DNA from: Candidatus Methanoperedens sp.
GTDB lineage: Archaea > Halobacteriota > Methanosarcinia > Methanosarcinales > Methanoperedenaceae
NCBI GenBank assembly: GCA_028679855.1
Contig: JAJRAP010000128.1
Coordinates: 1-9,076 of the forward strand
DNA length: 9,076 nucleotides
Reading direction: 5' to 3'
The translations under genes were made by a program, and so were the position numbers. The notes under the pieces are model-generated. The model was not told where the DNA came from, searched no databases, and saw only the letters and a list, made by a program, of their open reading frames with translations. This document shows positions 1 to 6,386 of the stretch, piece after piece. Every line of letters begins with the position of its first letter. Position 1 is the stretch's first letter.

Positions 1-379
1 TGATGGCAATAGCATTGGATAGGATCAACATGTGTTTGAAATGAAGTTCCTTCCAGATTATACTATATATCAATGAAAGAATAGCCATTGTGCTAAAGTA
101 TCCATTAAAAACCAGAGGAAAAATCCTGAAGAGGTAGCTTGATATTTCAATATCAAATGTTATTCCCATTAGCATTACAAAAACAGATATAAATCTAAAA
201 AGAAAAGCTAAACCGAAGAATAAGAACGTAATCCTGAAATATTTTACCCCTTCATACTTTGTGAGATCATATATTTCTTTGGTTTTATAATATATTGTAA
301 AGCAAAGAAATACAACTATTAGCGTATAGACAAGTTCCACAACCAGTCTTGTTGGTTCGATCAGATGATATGGTGGCAT
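1..379 (-). CDS. Multi-pass membrane protein, N-terminal part (runs off the left edge)
   Basis: Reading the minus strand from an ATG at 379, a frame stays open for 126 codons to the window edge. The protein begins MPPYHLIEPTRL and is strongly hydrophobic, with about four likely membrane segments: near residues 13-33 (VELVYTLIVVFLCF), 53-76 (ITFLFFGLAFLFRFISVF), 90-112 and close to the edge. Short charged loops such as KTKEIYDLTKYEG lie between the first two helices, a pattern typical of a real polytopic protein. An in-frame TAA lies just upstream of the start region. A weak AGGAA sits about 12 bases before the ATG. It is transcribed away from the secreted-protein gene at 494, so 380-493 is a divergent promoter region. 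I do not recognise a named family and assign no function. The C-terminal part is outside the window. Confidence 0.72.
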   Translation of the reverse strand, partial: MPPYHLIEPTRLVVELVYTLIVVFLCFTIYYKTKEIYDLTKYEGVKYFRITFLFFGLAFLFRFISVFVMLMGITFDIEISSYLFRIFPLVFNGYFSTMAILSLIYSIIWKELHFKHMLILSNAIAI

Positions 380-445
380 ATACTTATCTTTTTCCTGAGC
401 CTTAATAACGAAAGTGGACTTGAGATGTACATTTTACCTTCTTTT

Positions 446-487
446 CTCTTATAAGCATGTTCTGATAATATAAGTGTTTGAGGTGAT
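446..487 (+). promoter_or_regulatory. Likely archaeal promoter and Shine-Dalgarno site of the 494 gene
   Basis: A TATA-like CTTATAAG lies at 448-455. A transcript starting about 25 bases downstream, near 474-480, would have a short leader. A strong GAGGTGAT (480-487), complementary to the archaeal 16S rRNA tail, sits six bases before the ATG at 494. A second AT-rich run, ATAATATAAG (466-475), is too close to the ATG to be this gene's TATA box. It could serve the divergent minus-strand gene. Confidence 0.45.
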
Positions 488-493
488 ACATAA

Positions 494-1027
494 ATGAATA
501 AAAAAACAATCTTTGGTTTGCTGGCTATTTTCATAGTCGTAGCATCCATCGGGTCAGTTGCAGCTTTTGGGGAAAAATTATCCGGGATGGATGCGGCAGC
601 CAGAGACAATATAATAAATGCAATCAAAGCAAATAACTTCACTGCCTGGAAAGAGGCGATGTCAGCCCGATTGACAGAAGAAAACTTCAATAAGCTTGTA
701 GAAAGACAACAGGTAATGTCTCAAAGGCATGAAGATATGTTGCAAAAGCGAGGTGCAATGTCTTCTGAAAGAGGAGCTTTCAATGAACAAATGGTACAGG
801 CAATAGAAAAAGGAGATTATAATGCCTGGAAAGAAGCAGCAGTGAATACTCCGATGATATCTAAAATCGATAATGAGGACGACTTCAACATACTTATTCA
901 GCTTCATCAGGCAAAGCAAGATGGAAATTACACGAAAGTTAAAGAGCTAAGTGAACAGCTTGGCTTGCCCGGCGTATCTGGAAAAAATAAAATGTCTGGA
1001 CACTTTGGAAGAGGAAGGATGAATTAA
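494..1027 (+). CDS. Small secreted protein with repeated W-containing helical motif
   Basis: The 177-residue product starts with a signal peptide: NKK, a hydrophobic run at residues 6-24 and a likely cleavage after SVAA-F. The mature part is hydrophilic and mostly helical by composition. It contains two copies of one motif: NAIKANNFTAWKEA (residues 42-55) and QAIEKGDYNAWKEA (102-115). Each is followed by a stretch ending in (D/E)(D/N)FN and a basic/Gln-rich helix. A third, degenerate copy (AKQDGNYTKVKEL, 140-152) may be present. No cysteines, haem motif or membrane anchor are visible, and the tail is Gly/Arg-rich (GHFGRGRMN). The ATG at 494 is fixed by the strong GAGGTGAT. Such short repeat proteins occur in archaeal and candidate-phylum genomes, but I know of no assigned role. 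Lying upstream of the export operon, it could be a periplasmic-type partner or a cargo; that is inference. Confidence 0.8.
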   Translation: MNKKTIFGLLAIFIVVASIGSVAAFGEKLSGMDAAARDNIINAIKANNFTAWKEAMSARLTEENFNKLVERQQVMSQRHEDMLQKRGAMSSERGAFNEQMVQAIEKGDYNAWKEAAVNTPMISKIDNEDDFNILIQLHQAKQDGNYTKVKELSEQLGLPGVSGKNKMSGHFGRGRMN

Positions 1028-1094
1028 CGTCTTTCTCTTCATATTTTTCCTGGTGATAACATGGCTAAGATAAGAATCCAATATTGGAGGATAT

Positions 1095-1238
1095 ATGATT
1101 GAAGAATTGGTGCATGTTAAAACCAAAAATTTGAACAATTGTCCGAAACGGAACAGGTATCACCAGGCGAATGCAGTTGCAAGGGCAGTATCTTTTTTAA
1201 TCCACCACCCCTCCTACCCCACTGCCGCTTTTGGGTGA
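1095..1238 (+). CDS. Possible 47-codon ORF between the secreted protein and the CxxCH gene
   Basis: An ATG at 1095 opens a frame of 47 codons (MIEELVHVKTKN... to ...YPTAAFG) that stops with TGA at 1236-1238. A GGAGG (1086-1090) lies four bases before the ATG, closer than ideal. The stop lies inside the GGGTGAT ribosome binding site of the CxxCH gene at 1244, so translation of the two could be coupled. No signal peptide or known motif is seen. It may equally be a chance frame in a 216-base intergenic region, since no homologue is recognised. Confidence 0.25.
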   Translation: MIEELVHVKTKNLNNCPKRNRYHQANAVARAVSFLIHHPSYPTAAFG

Positions 1239-1243
1239 TACAT

Positions 1244-1675
1244 ATGAATAGGAAAACAGTAATTGCATTACTTTTATCAACACTCATAATTCTTGTAGGA
1301 ACATCGGAGTCTTTTGCACGACCCCAATATCTTACAAGTCTCAACGAAGTATATAATGGTGGTTCATGCAACACCTGCCATGTTATGGCTTCAGGCAGTG
1401 GACCGCAGGACTCTAATGGAACTTATGTACCACGCAACTCTAACAGAACATTACTGCGCAACTCTTACGGAACTCTATTTGAGAACCAGCCGGACCATGC
1501 TGCCGATCCAAGCACAGCCCTGAAAGCTATAGGGGAACCCCCCACTGAAACGGCAATCCCATCGGATACAATCGTTACGGCTACAGGGACTCCCGCAGCC
1601 CCAGGGTTCGGATTTGCTGTCACATTAGTCGGATTATTTGCATGTGCTTTAGTAGCAAGGCGGCATAATAAATGA
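1244..1675 (+). CDS. Surface-anchored CxxCH (c-type haem motif) protein with PGF-CTERM tail
   Basis: The 143-residue protein has a signal peptide (residues 1-25, cleavage likely after SFA) and one CNTCH at 42-46, the covalent haem c attachment motif. There is a conserved block YGTLFENQPDHAADPS...IGEPP (75-100), whose H85 is a candidate second haem ligand. A short Thr/Pro linker follows, then the C-terminal signal PGFGFA plus a hydrophobic helix and ARRHNK. This matches the PGF-CTERM arrangement that archaeosortase A processes to lipid-anchor surface proteins. The frame extends upstream to a TTG at 1139, but GGGTGAT (1233-1239) and the signal peptide fix the ATG at 1244. A 24-base unit is repeated in residues 55-79. 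The ABC ATPase starts 13 bases downstream, so they are probably co-transcribed. A related damaged copy is at 5005-5396. A monohaem electron carrier is the best guess; haem loading is not proven. Confidence 0.8.
   Translation: MNRKTVIALLLSTLIILVGTSESFARPQYLTSLNEVYNGGSCNTCHVMASGSGPQDSNGTYVPRNSNRTLLRNSYGTLFENQPDHAADPSTALKAIGEPPTETAIPSDTIVTATGTPAAPGFGFAVTLVGLFACALVARRHNK
1406..1480 (+). repeat. Three imperfect 24-base in-frame tandem units
   Basis: Eight-codon units read QDSNGTYV (1406-1429), then one extra Pro codon, RNSNRTLL (1433-1456) and RNSYGTLF (1457-1480). The last two share the run CGCAACTCT at the same position. The paralogue at 5005-5396 has a single unit, RNDYGTTF, at the same place. 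The extra units therefore look like an expansion in this copy, or less likely a contraction in the other. Confidence 0.7.
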
Positions 1676-1688
1676 TTCCGGAGATTAG

Positions 1689-2387
1689 ATGGAAACTATA
1701 ATGGAATTACAGGATGTCTGGAAAATATACAGGATGGGCGAAGTGGAAGTTCCGGCACTCAGAGGAGTAAGCGTAAAAATAAAGAAAGGAGATTTTGTGG
1801 CTATCATAGGTGCGTCAGGAAGTGGCAAGTCAACAATGATGAACTTGATAGGCTGCCTGGATATTCCTTCAAAAGGTAAGATATACCTCAAATCGCATGA
1901 CATCAGCTTATTGAGCGAATCAGACCTTGCATCATTAAGGGGTAAAACAATAGGTTTCATTTTCCAGCAATATCACCTGATCCCGTCAATGTCTGCTTTT
2001 GAGAACGTGATGCTTCCACTGGAATTCTTAGAATATAACGATAGAGAAGCAGCAAAGAGAACAAGAGAAATACTGACCCTGGTGGGGCTGAGTGACAAGA
2101 TGCATCACCGTCCATCACAGCTTTCTGGAGGTCAGCAGCAGAGAGTATCCATTGCAAGAAGCCTGGTAAGCGACCCTGAGATAATCCTGGCGGATGAACC
2201 CACTGGAGCTCTTGACAGTGTTACGGGCAGGGAAGTTCTGGAAATGCTTCACAGATTGTGGAAAGAGCATGGAAAAACAATAATCACGGTCACTCACGAC
2301 CCTAATCTGGCCAAATATGCTCATACAATAATTGAGCTGAAAGATGGGGAGATTTTGAGAATTTCTGAAAATCATGAGGTGAATTAG
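1689..2387 (+). CDS. ABC transporter ATPase, LolD/MacB type
   Basis: This 232-residue ATPase has all family motifs: Walker A GASGSGKST (41-49), Q-loop FIFQQY with Q93, signature LSGGQQQR (145-152), Walker B IILADEP (165-171) with catalytic E170, D-loop GALDS and switch histidine H203 in VTHDP. Sequence style and length match the LolD/MacB (type VII, mechanotransmission) group. Such ATPases pair with FtsX-fold permeases and drive movement of an extracytoplasmic domain rather than classical channel transport. The partner permease is encoded at 3782-5008, two genes downstream. The ATG at 1689 has GGAG (1680-1683) five bases upstream. A second ATG at 1701 (codon 5) is possible. The substrate cannot be read from the ATPase. 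Confidence 0.95.
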   Translation: METIMELQDVWKIYRMGEVEVPALRGVSVKIKKGDFVAIIGASGSGKSTMMNLIGCLDIPSKGKIYLKSHDISLLSESDLASLRGKTIGFIFQQYHLIPSMSAFENVMLPLEFLEYNDREAAKRTREILTLVGLSDKMHHRPSQLSGGQQQRVSIARSLVSDPEIILADEPTGALDSVTGREVLEMLHRLWKEHGKTIITVTHDPNLAKYAHTIIELKDGEILRISENHEVN

Positions 2388-2389
2388 AA

Positions 2390-3763
2390 ATGAAAAAAAC
2401 AATGTTACCGGTTTTGATAATCCTGGTATTGATGGCTTATACCCCTGCAGTCAATGCGGGCTTAGCCGGTTCAACGGTACTGTCAATAAGCCTTGCGAAC
2501 TATGACCCTGATCCTGCTATCGCAGGAAATCCCGTAGAAGTGCGTATAGGAATCGAGAATATCGGCGGTACGACTGCTAACGATCTTATGCTGGAAATTC
2601 TACCTTCATATCCTTTTGAGCTTGTACCCGGTGAAAACGCCGTTCAAAGCATAGGAATGATTCCAGGTTATGACGTGAATTCTAATCAAAATTTAAAGAT
2701 CGTAAAGTACAGGATGCAGGTAAACAAGGATGCTCCAGCAGGACGTTACGAACTCAAAGTTAAGTATTATGAGCAGGGTGCAAGTGATATGACTCAAAAA
2801 AGTCTGTATCTTGATGTTAAGAGCAGGCAAAATGCTGAAGTTATTCATATCGATAAGACCGCGATTGTCCCTGGAAAACAGAGCAGCTTGAAATTCACGA
2901 TCAATAATGTCGGAAATGCACCGTTGCGAGATCTGACATTCTATTGGGAGAACGCAGATAATATCATTCTTCCTGTGGGCAGTGACAATACAAAATATAT
3001 CAGGTATATCGACATTGGCAATGGCACTGACCTTGAATATCAGGTTATCGCAGATACTAATGCGCAGCCGGGATTGTATAAGCTGAACTTATACTTGACG
3101 TATGAAGATTCAATATCAAACCAAACGAAAAAAATTAATACATTTGCTGGATTATATGTTGGCGGCGGAACAGATTTTGATGTAGCCTTCTCGGATAATG
3201 CAAATGGCATAATGTCTTTTAGCGTTGCCAATATAGGAAGTAATCCTGCAAACTCAGTATCGGTGGTTATTCCTGAGCAGCCGGTCTGGAGTGTAAGCGG
3301 CACAAATTCAGTCATCATAGGCAATCTGAATAAAGGAGATTACACGGTTGCAAGCTTCAAATTGCAGTCATCAATAAGCAATATGTCTTCCCAGAATAGA
3401 GTCCCCAGGAACAATTCCAATAGCCAGGGAAGGCCTATGCAAAGATCAATGAATGGCTCAACGAATAGTTCATCTGATACCGTGCTTGTGCAGATAGCTT
3501 ATACCGACACTATGGGAGAAAGAACGGTCGTTCAGAAAGAAGTTAAACTCTCAGTTTCGAACACGGGATCTGCGGTCGGTCAAACGACTTTCCAGGGACG
3601 TGGAAGTACTGCACAAGCAAGTATATTCTCTACATACATGTGGTATTTCATCGGAATAGCTGTGTTTTTGGTAGGATTTGTGGGTTATAAAAAGTACACG
3701 AGCCGCAAATTGATCGATCCTGATTTCAAAATAAAGGATTTATTCAAAAGCCAGAAGAAATGA
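2390..3763 (+). CDS. Membrane-anchored surface protein with COG1361/CARDB-like repeats
   Basis: The 457-residue protein has a signal peptide (1-24, ending PAVNAG) and about three beta-sandwich-type modules: residues about 27-145, 150-258 and 262-335. They carry the alternating pattern VRIGIENIGG, LKFTINNVGN and MSFSVANIGS, typical of COG1361/NEW3/CARDB-like domains. A polar linker rich in Asn-Ser glycosylation sequons (about 337-365) and a C-terminal membrane helix (about 415-434) follow. The end is a short basic cytoplasmic tail (KDLFKSQKK). Its ATG lies two bases after the ATPase stop with GAGGTGA (2376-2382) seven bases upstream. It sits between ATPase and permease. In archaea such proteins often accompany MacB-like permeases and may act as the extracytoplasmic adaptor that bacteria supply with a MacA-type protein. 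That role is inferred from position and topology; no catalytic site is seen. Confidence 0.82.
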   Translation: MKKTMLPVLIILVLMAYTPAVNAGLAGSTVLSISLANYDPDPAIAGNPVEVRIGIENIGGTTANDLMLEILPSYPFELVPGENAVQSIGMIPGYDVNSNQNLKIVKYRMQVNKDAPAGRYELKVKYYEQGASDMTQKSLYLDVKSRQNAEVIHIDKTAIVPGKQSSLKFTINNVGNAPLRDLTFYWENADNIILPVGSDNTKYIRYIDIGNGTDLEYQVIADTNAQPGLYKLNLYLTYEDSISNQTKKINTFAGLYVGGGTDFDVAFSDNANGIMSFSVANIGSNPANSVSVVIPEQPVWSVSGTNSVIIGNLNKGDYTVASFKLQSSISNMSSQNRVPRNNSNSQGRPMQRSMNGSTNSSSDTVLVQIAYTDTMGERTVVQKEVKLSVSNTGSAVGQTTFQGRGSTAQASIFSTYMWYFIGIAVFLVGFVGYKKYTSRKLIDPDFKIKDLFKSQKK

Positions 3764-3781
3764 TAATTCCCGCAGGTTAAA

Positions 3782-5008
3782 ATGAAGATCAACAAGTGTT
3801 TCAAGCATGCATTTAACATGGTGCTGCACAGCAAGCTGCGAAGCTGGCTGACTATAACAGGCATAGTTATAGGTGTCGCTGCAGTAATTGCCATTGTATC
3901 GATAGGAGCCGGGATGCAGGAATCGATGAATGCGCAACTGAACGCACTTGGCGGAGATATTGTGACAATTTCACCTGGCTTTGAAAGGGGTGGGGGAATG
4001 TTTGGTCAGAGAGGCGGCGGAGGCGAACCTCAGGCAACGACCAAAGCAATAGTTTTGGGCAGAAGTGATCTCCAGGCATTGAAGGGGCTACCTGACATTG
4101 CATTGATCGACACAAATATCAGGGGGAGTGTGGATATTTCCTATCTTGGCAAAACAGGGAAAGTATCTGTAACCGGTGTTGATCAGAAAGTATGGTCTCA
4201 AATCACTACAACTAAAATAAAAACAGGCCGGATGCTTGATTCTGCCGACCAGAATGTTATAGTCGTCGGAGGAAGGCTTGCAGCCTCTTATTTTATTCAG
4301 CCTATTGGAATAAATAAAATGGTCATGATAAATAGCAGCGCTTTCCGGGTTGTGGGAATTCTTGATGACCAGACTAACAGTGTATATATGCCAATCCAGA
4401 TGGCATACCAGTTGATCCCGGAGAAGACGAACGATATTTATGACACGCTTGTTGTAAAGATCAAGAACCAGGATCTGCTGGACGAAGCAATCACGAATAT
4501 CCAGAACAAACTTATGATTTCAAGACATGTTACTTCAAATAAAATGGATTTTTCAATTACTTCAAGGAAGGAAATGCAGCAAACAAGAGCAGATACGATG
4601 AATTCAATGAATACGTTTCTTCTGGCAATTGCCGCAGTTTCCTTGATCGTTGGTTCTATCGGAATAGCAAATACAATGTTCACTTCTGTCCTTGAGAAGA
4701 CCAAAGAGATAGGGATTATGAAAGCTATTGGGGCGCAAAATAAAGACATTTTGCTTATATTCCTTTTCAATGCGGCATTTATCGGACTTGTTGGAGGAAT
4801 AATAGGCATAATCCTCGGAACAATTCTTTCGGGTTTTATGCCTGCGCTTATGGGAGGTCTTCCTCTTGGGAGAGGCACTGCTGTAGTCACATTTAACTCG
4901 ATAGCTATGGCATTATCTGTTTCGGTTACCGTGGGAATACTTGCTGGGATAATCCCTGCGTATCAGGCATCAAAATTGAAGCCTGTTGATGCTTTGAGAT
5001 ATGAATGA
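3782..5008 (+). CDS. MacB-like FtsX-domain ABC permease
   Basis: The 408-residue protein has the four-helix plan of MacB permeases. There is one N-terminal helix (about 22-44), a long extracytoplasmic domain (about 45-275, the MacB periplasmic core fold by position) and three C-terminal helices (about 279-300, 323-352, 372-395) forming the FtsX domain. The cytoplasmic coupling segment EKTKEIGIMKAIGA (305-318) and the ending KPVDALRYE are diagnostic. A glycine-rich insert (residues 66-81) follows DIVTISPG, a common feature of archaeal members. The nucleotide-binding domain is separate (1689-2387), unlike fused bacterial MacB. AGGT lies four bases before the ATG. The stop overlaps the ATG of the damaged CxxCH copy (ATGA). 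Export of a surface compound, or signalling across the membrane, are both possible; the substrate is unknown. Confidence 0.93.
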   Translation: MKINKCFKHAFNMVLHSKLRSWLTITGIVIGVAAVIAIVSIGAGMQESMNAQLNALGGDIVTISPGFERGGGMFGQRGGGGEPQATTKAIVLGRSDLQALKGLPDIALIDTNIRGSVDISYLGKTGKVSVTGVDQKVWSQITTTKIKTGRMLDSADQNVIVVGGRLAASYFIQPIGINKMVMINSSAFRVVGILDDQTNSVYMPIQMAYQLIPEKTNDIYDTLVVKIKNQDLLDEAITNIQNKLMISRHVTSNKMDFSITSRKEMQQTRADTMNSMNTFLLAIAAVSLIVGSIGIANTMFTSVLEKTKEIGIMKAIGAQNKDILLIFLFNAAFIGLVGGIIGIILGTILSGFMPALMGGLPLGRGTAVVTFNSIAMALSVSVTVGILAGIIPAYQASKLKPVDALRYE

Positions 5009-5396
5009 TTCTTAAAATTCTTGGGGAAGTGTATGGCGATGGCTCATGTGGAACCTGCCATATTAAAGCTTCGGGTGGCGGACCACGGAACGATTATGGA
5101 ACGACGTTTGAGATCCAGCCGAACCATGTTGCAGGCCCCAGTGCTGCCCTGTTACTCATTGGGAAGCCGCCGGGATTAACGGTAGCAACCTCGGGGGCAA
5201 CAGCGACAACAGTGGCAACAACAGCAGCATCTCAAGTTACACCAGCCCCATTCGAATCTGTAGTAGGAACTGAAACACCAGCAGTTACATCTGTGACCGC
5301 CAGAGGGACTCCCACGGCTGCGGGGTTCGAATTTGCGTTCTCACACTGGCAGGATTGTTAGCATGTGCTCTGTTGGCAAGGCGGCATAATAAATGA
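5005..5396 (+). pseudogene. Decayed second copy of the CxxCH/PGF-CTERM-like gene
   Basis: This frame is a clear paralogue of 1244-1675. It shares L..LxEVYxxGSCxTCH (CGTCH at residues 15-19), ASGxGP, RNxYGTxFExQPxHxAxPS and IGxPP. Two defects are visible. First, homology starts immediately after the permease stop, and no signal peptide precedes it, so the product would stay in the cytoplasm without haem loading. Second, the open frame ends at 5361 as ...EFAFSHWQDC. Restoring one base near 5330 (TTTGCG[G]TTCTC) gives a hydrophobic tail ending LLARRHNK and stopping at 5394-5396, matching the first copy. The sorting motif is also altered, AGF in place of PGF. The linker is longer and very Thr/Ala-rich. 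The single-base loss could be an assembly error, but the missing N-terminus is not easily explained that way. Confidence 0.75.
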
Positions 5397-5416
5397 ATGC
5401 TGTGAGGTAGAAAATC

Positions 5417-6039
5417 ATGGGGCTTATAGACAGGACGAGTACGATAATAAAAGCAAAAATAAACAAGATTTTAGGTAAATTTGAAGACCCGAGAGAGACT
5501 CTCGATTACTCTTATGAAAAACAGCTTGAACTCTTACAGAACGTCAAGCGTGGCGTTGCTGAAGTAACTACCGCCAAGAAGCGCCTTGAATTACAGAAGG
5601 TTAAGCTTGAGCAGAATATAACAAAACTTGATGATCAGGCTCGAGGAGCGCTGAAGGCTGGAAGGGAAGACCTGGCAAGGATTGCGCTTGAGCGGAAGAC
5701 CACATCTCAGACTGAAATAGATAGTCTTGTTAAGCAGATAGCTGACATTGGCAAAGACAGGAAAAACTCGTTGCAACAGAGAAAAGCCGTCTGCCAAGAT
5801 AGAAACTTTCCGTTCCACCAAGGAGACTATCAAAGCCCAGTACAGCGCTGCTGAAGCACAGGTCAAGATCACCGAATCTGTAAGTGGCATCTGCGTTGGA
5901 TGAACTTGTAGAAGCAGGCACGCTTGAGGATGTGACCGGGGGAACAAAAGACGATATTGACCGGGAACTTTCGAAGATAAAGTCAAAGGGCGAAGTGGAT
6001 GAGCAGCTTGAAGCATTAAAGAAGGAGATGGGAAAATGA
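5417..6039 (+). pseudogene. pspA: PspA/IM30 coiled-coil protein, frame-disrupted
   Basis: PspA/Vipp1 proteins bind and remodel stressed membranes. The N-terminal part is canonical: amphipathic MGLIDRTSTIIKAKINKIL, EDPRETLDYSYEKQ and long Lys/Glu-rich coiled coil. The start at 5417 has GAGGTAG six bases upstream. The first frame stops at 5854 after nonsense sequence. Other frames continue the protein: TEKSRL (5776-5793), then KIETFRSTKETIKAQYSAAEAQVKI plus TESVSGI to about 5891, then ASALDELVEAG... to LKKEMGK with stop at 6037-6039. The first two changes fit single missing bases. At 5886-5892 the sequence jumps from TESVSGI to ASALDEL, omitting about 30 codons usually present between these blocks; GGCATC/GCATCT at the join could be microhomology. 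The reading frames sum to about 207 residues against roughly 220-240 for intact members. Either pspA is dead here or the assembly has errors. The last ATGA is shared with pspAA. Confidence 0.85.
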
Positions 6040-6326
6040 TAGTACGATTGATGGGAGAAGGACAGTACGAGTTTGATAAGAAACACCTTGACGCAATTAA
6101 TAAAATCGATAATAATATAGTAAAAATTGTTAATGGCAGGGATGAAAAAGCCGTTACGATAGCCTTCAAGGCAGAATTCAAGAAGCTTACCGACTATGCA
6201 CGAAAAAATGATAAAAAGGTCCCTCATGAAATCATCAAGCCAAGCGATTTAATCATACCGCCTGCTGATCTCACTCTTGAGGAAGCGCGGAAGATTTTCA
6301 AGGGCGAAGGACTGATAGAGGATTGA
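6036..6326 (+). CDS. pspAA: PspAA, PspA-associated small protein
   Basis: This 96-residue soluble protein begins MIVRLMGEGQYEF, then has a helical middle (HLDAINKIDNNIVKIVNG) and ends with ...IIPPADLTLEEARKIFKGEG. The short hydrophobic beta start, the conserved Gly-Glu-Gly-Gln-Tyr turn and the PPADL...A...F.GEG tail are what I recognise as the PspAA domain described beside PspA in archaea and actinobacteria. It is thought to act with PspA in membrane stress. Its ATG overlaps the pspA stop (ATGA), with GGAG (6024-6027) inside the end of pspA, so translation is probably coupled. It remains intact although pspA is broken. Confidence 0.8.
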   Translation: MIVRLMGEGQYEFDKKHLDAINKIDNNIVKIVNGRDEKAVTIAFKAEFKKLTDYARKNDKKVPHEIIKPSDLIIPPADLTLEEARKIFKGEGLIED

Positions 6327-6386
6327 GTGTTAAAATAATTGCAAATTTTGATGAACGGTTACATTATTATATTTGGGTGTTAAAAT
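6327..6386 (+). repeat. 10-base direct repeat flanking the pspAA-htpX gap
   Basis: GTGTTAAAAT occurs at 6327-6336, directly after the pspAA stop, and again at 6377-6386, where it leads into the htpX start codon. The 40 AT-rich bases between hold no gene. One reading is a small local duplication or insertion that left the ribosome-binding context of htpX in two copies. A chance repeat in AT-rich DNA is also possible. Confidence 0.35.

Noticed and set aside
361..432. Minus-strand ATG at 432 (MYISSPLSLLRLRKK...) with a GGT-type site upstream
   Set aside because: Its frame stops after 23 residues, inside the membrane gene, and it is out of frame with that gene. A frame slip at the AAAAA run could join them, but the ATG at 379 already gives a sensible N-terminus.
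1139..1243. TTG start at 1139 extending the CxxCH protein
   Set aside because: The extension is Pro/Cys-rich without a signal peptide. The ATG at 1244 has GGGTGAT upstream and begins a normal signal peptide.
4438..4890. Minus-strand frame of 150 codons opposite the permease
   Set aside because: It mirrors the hydrophobic FtsX region of an intact gene and has no start signal.
5417..6039. Programmed frameshifting as an explanation for pspA
   Set aside because: There are three separate frame changes, one with missing conserved sequence, and no slippery heptamer at the junctions. Decay or assembly error fits better.
5591..6181. Minus-strand frames of 196 and 165 codons opposite pspA and pspAA
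   Set aside because: The plus strand carries clear PspA and PspAA sequence. The minus frames are low-complexity Ser/Leu-rich shadows.
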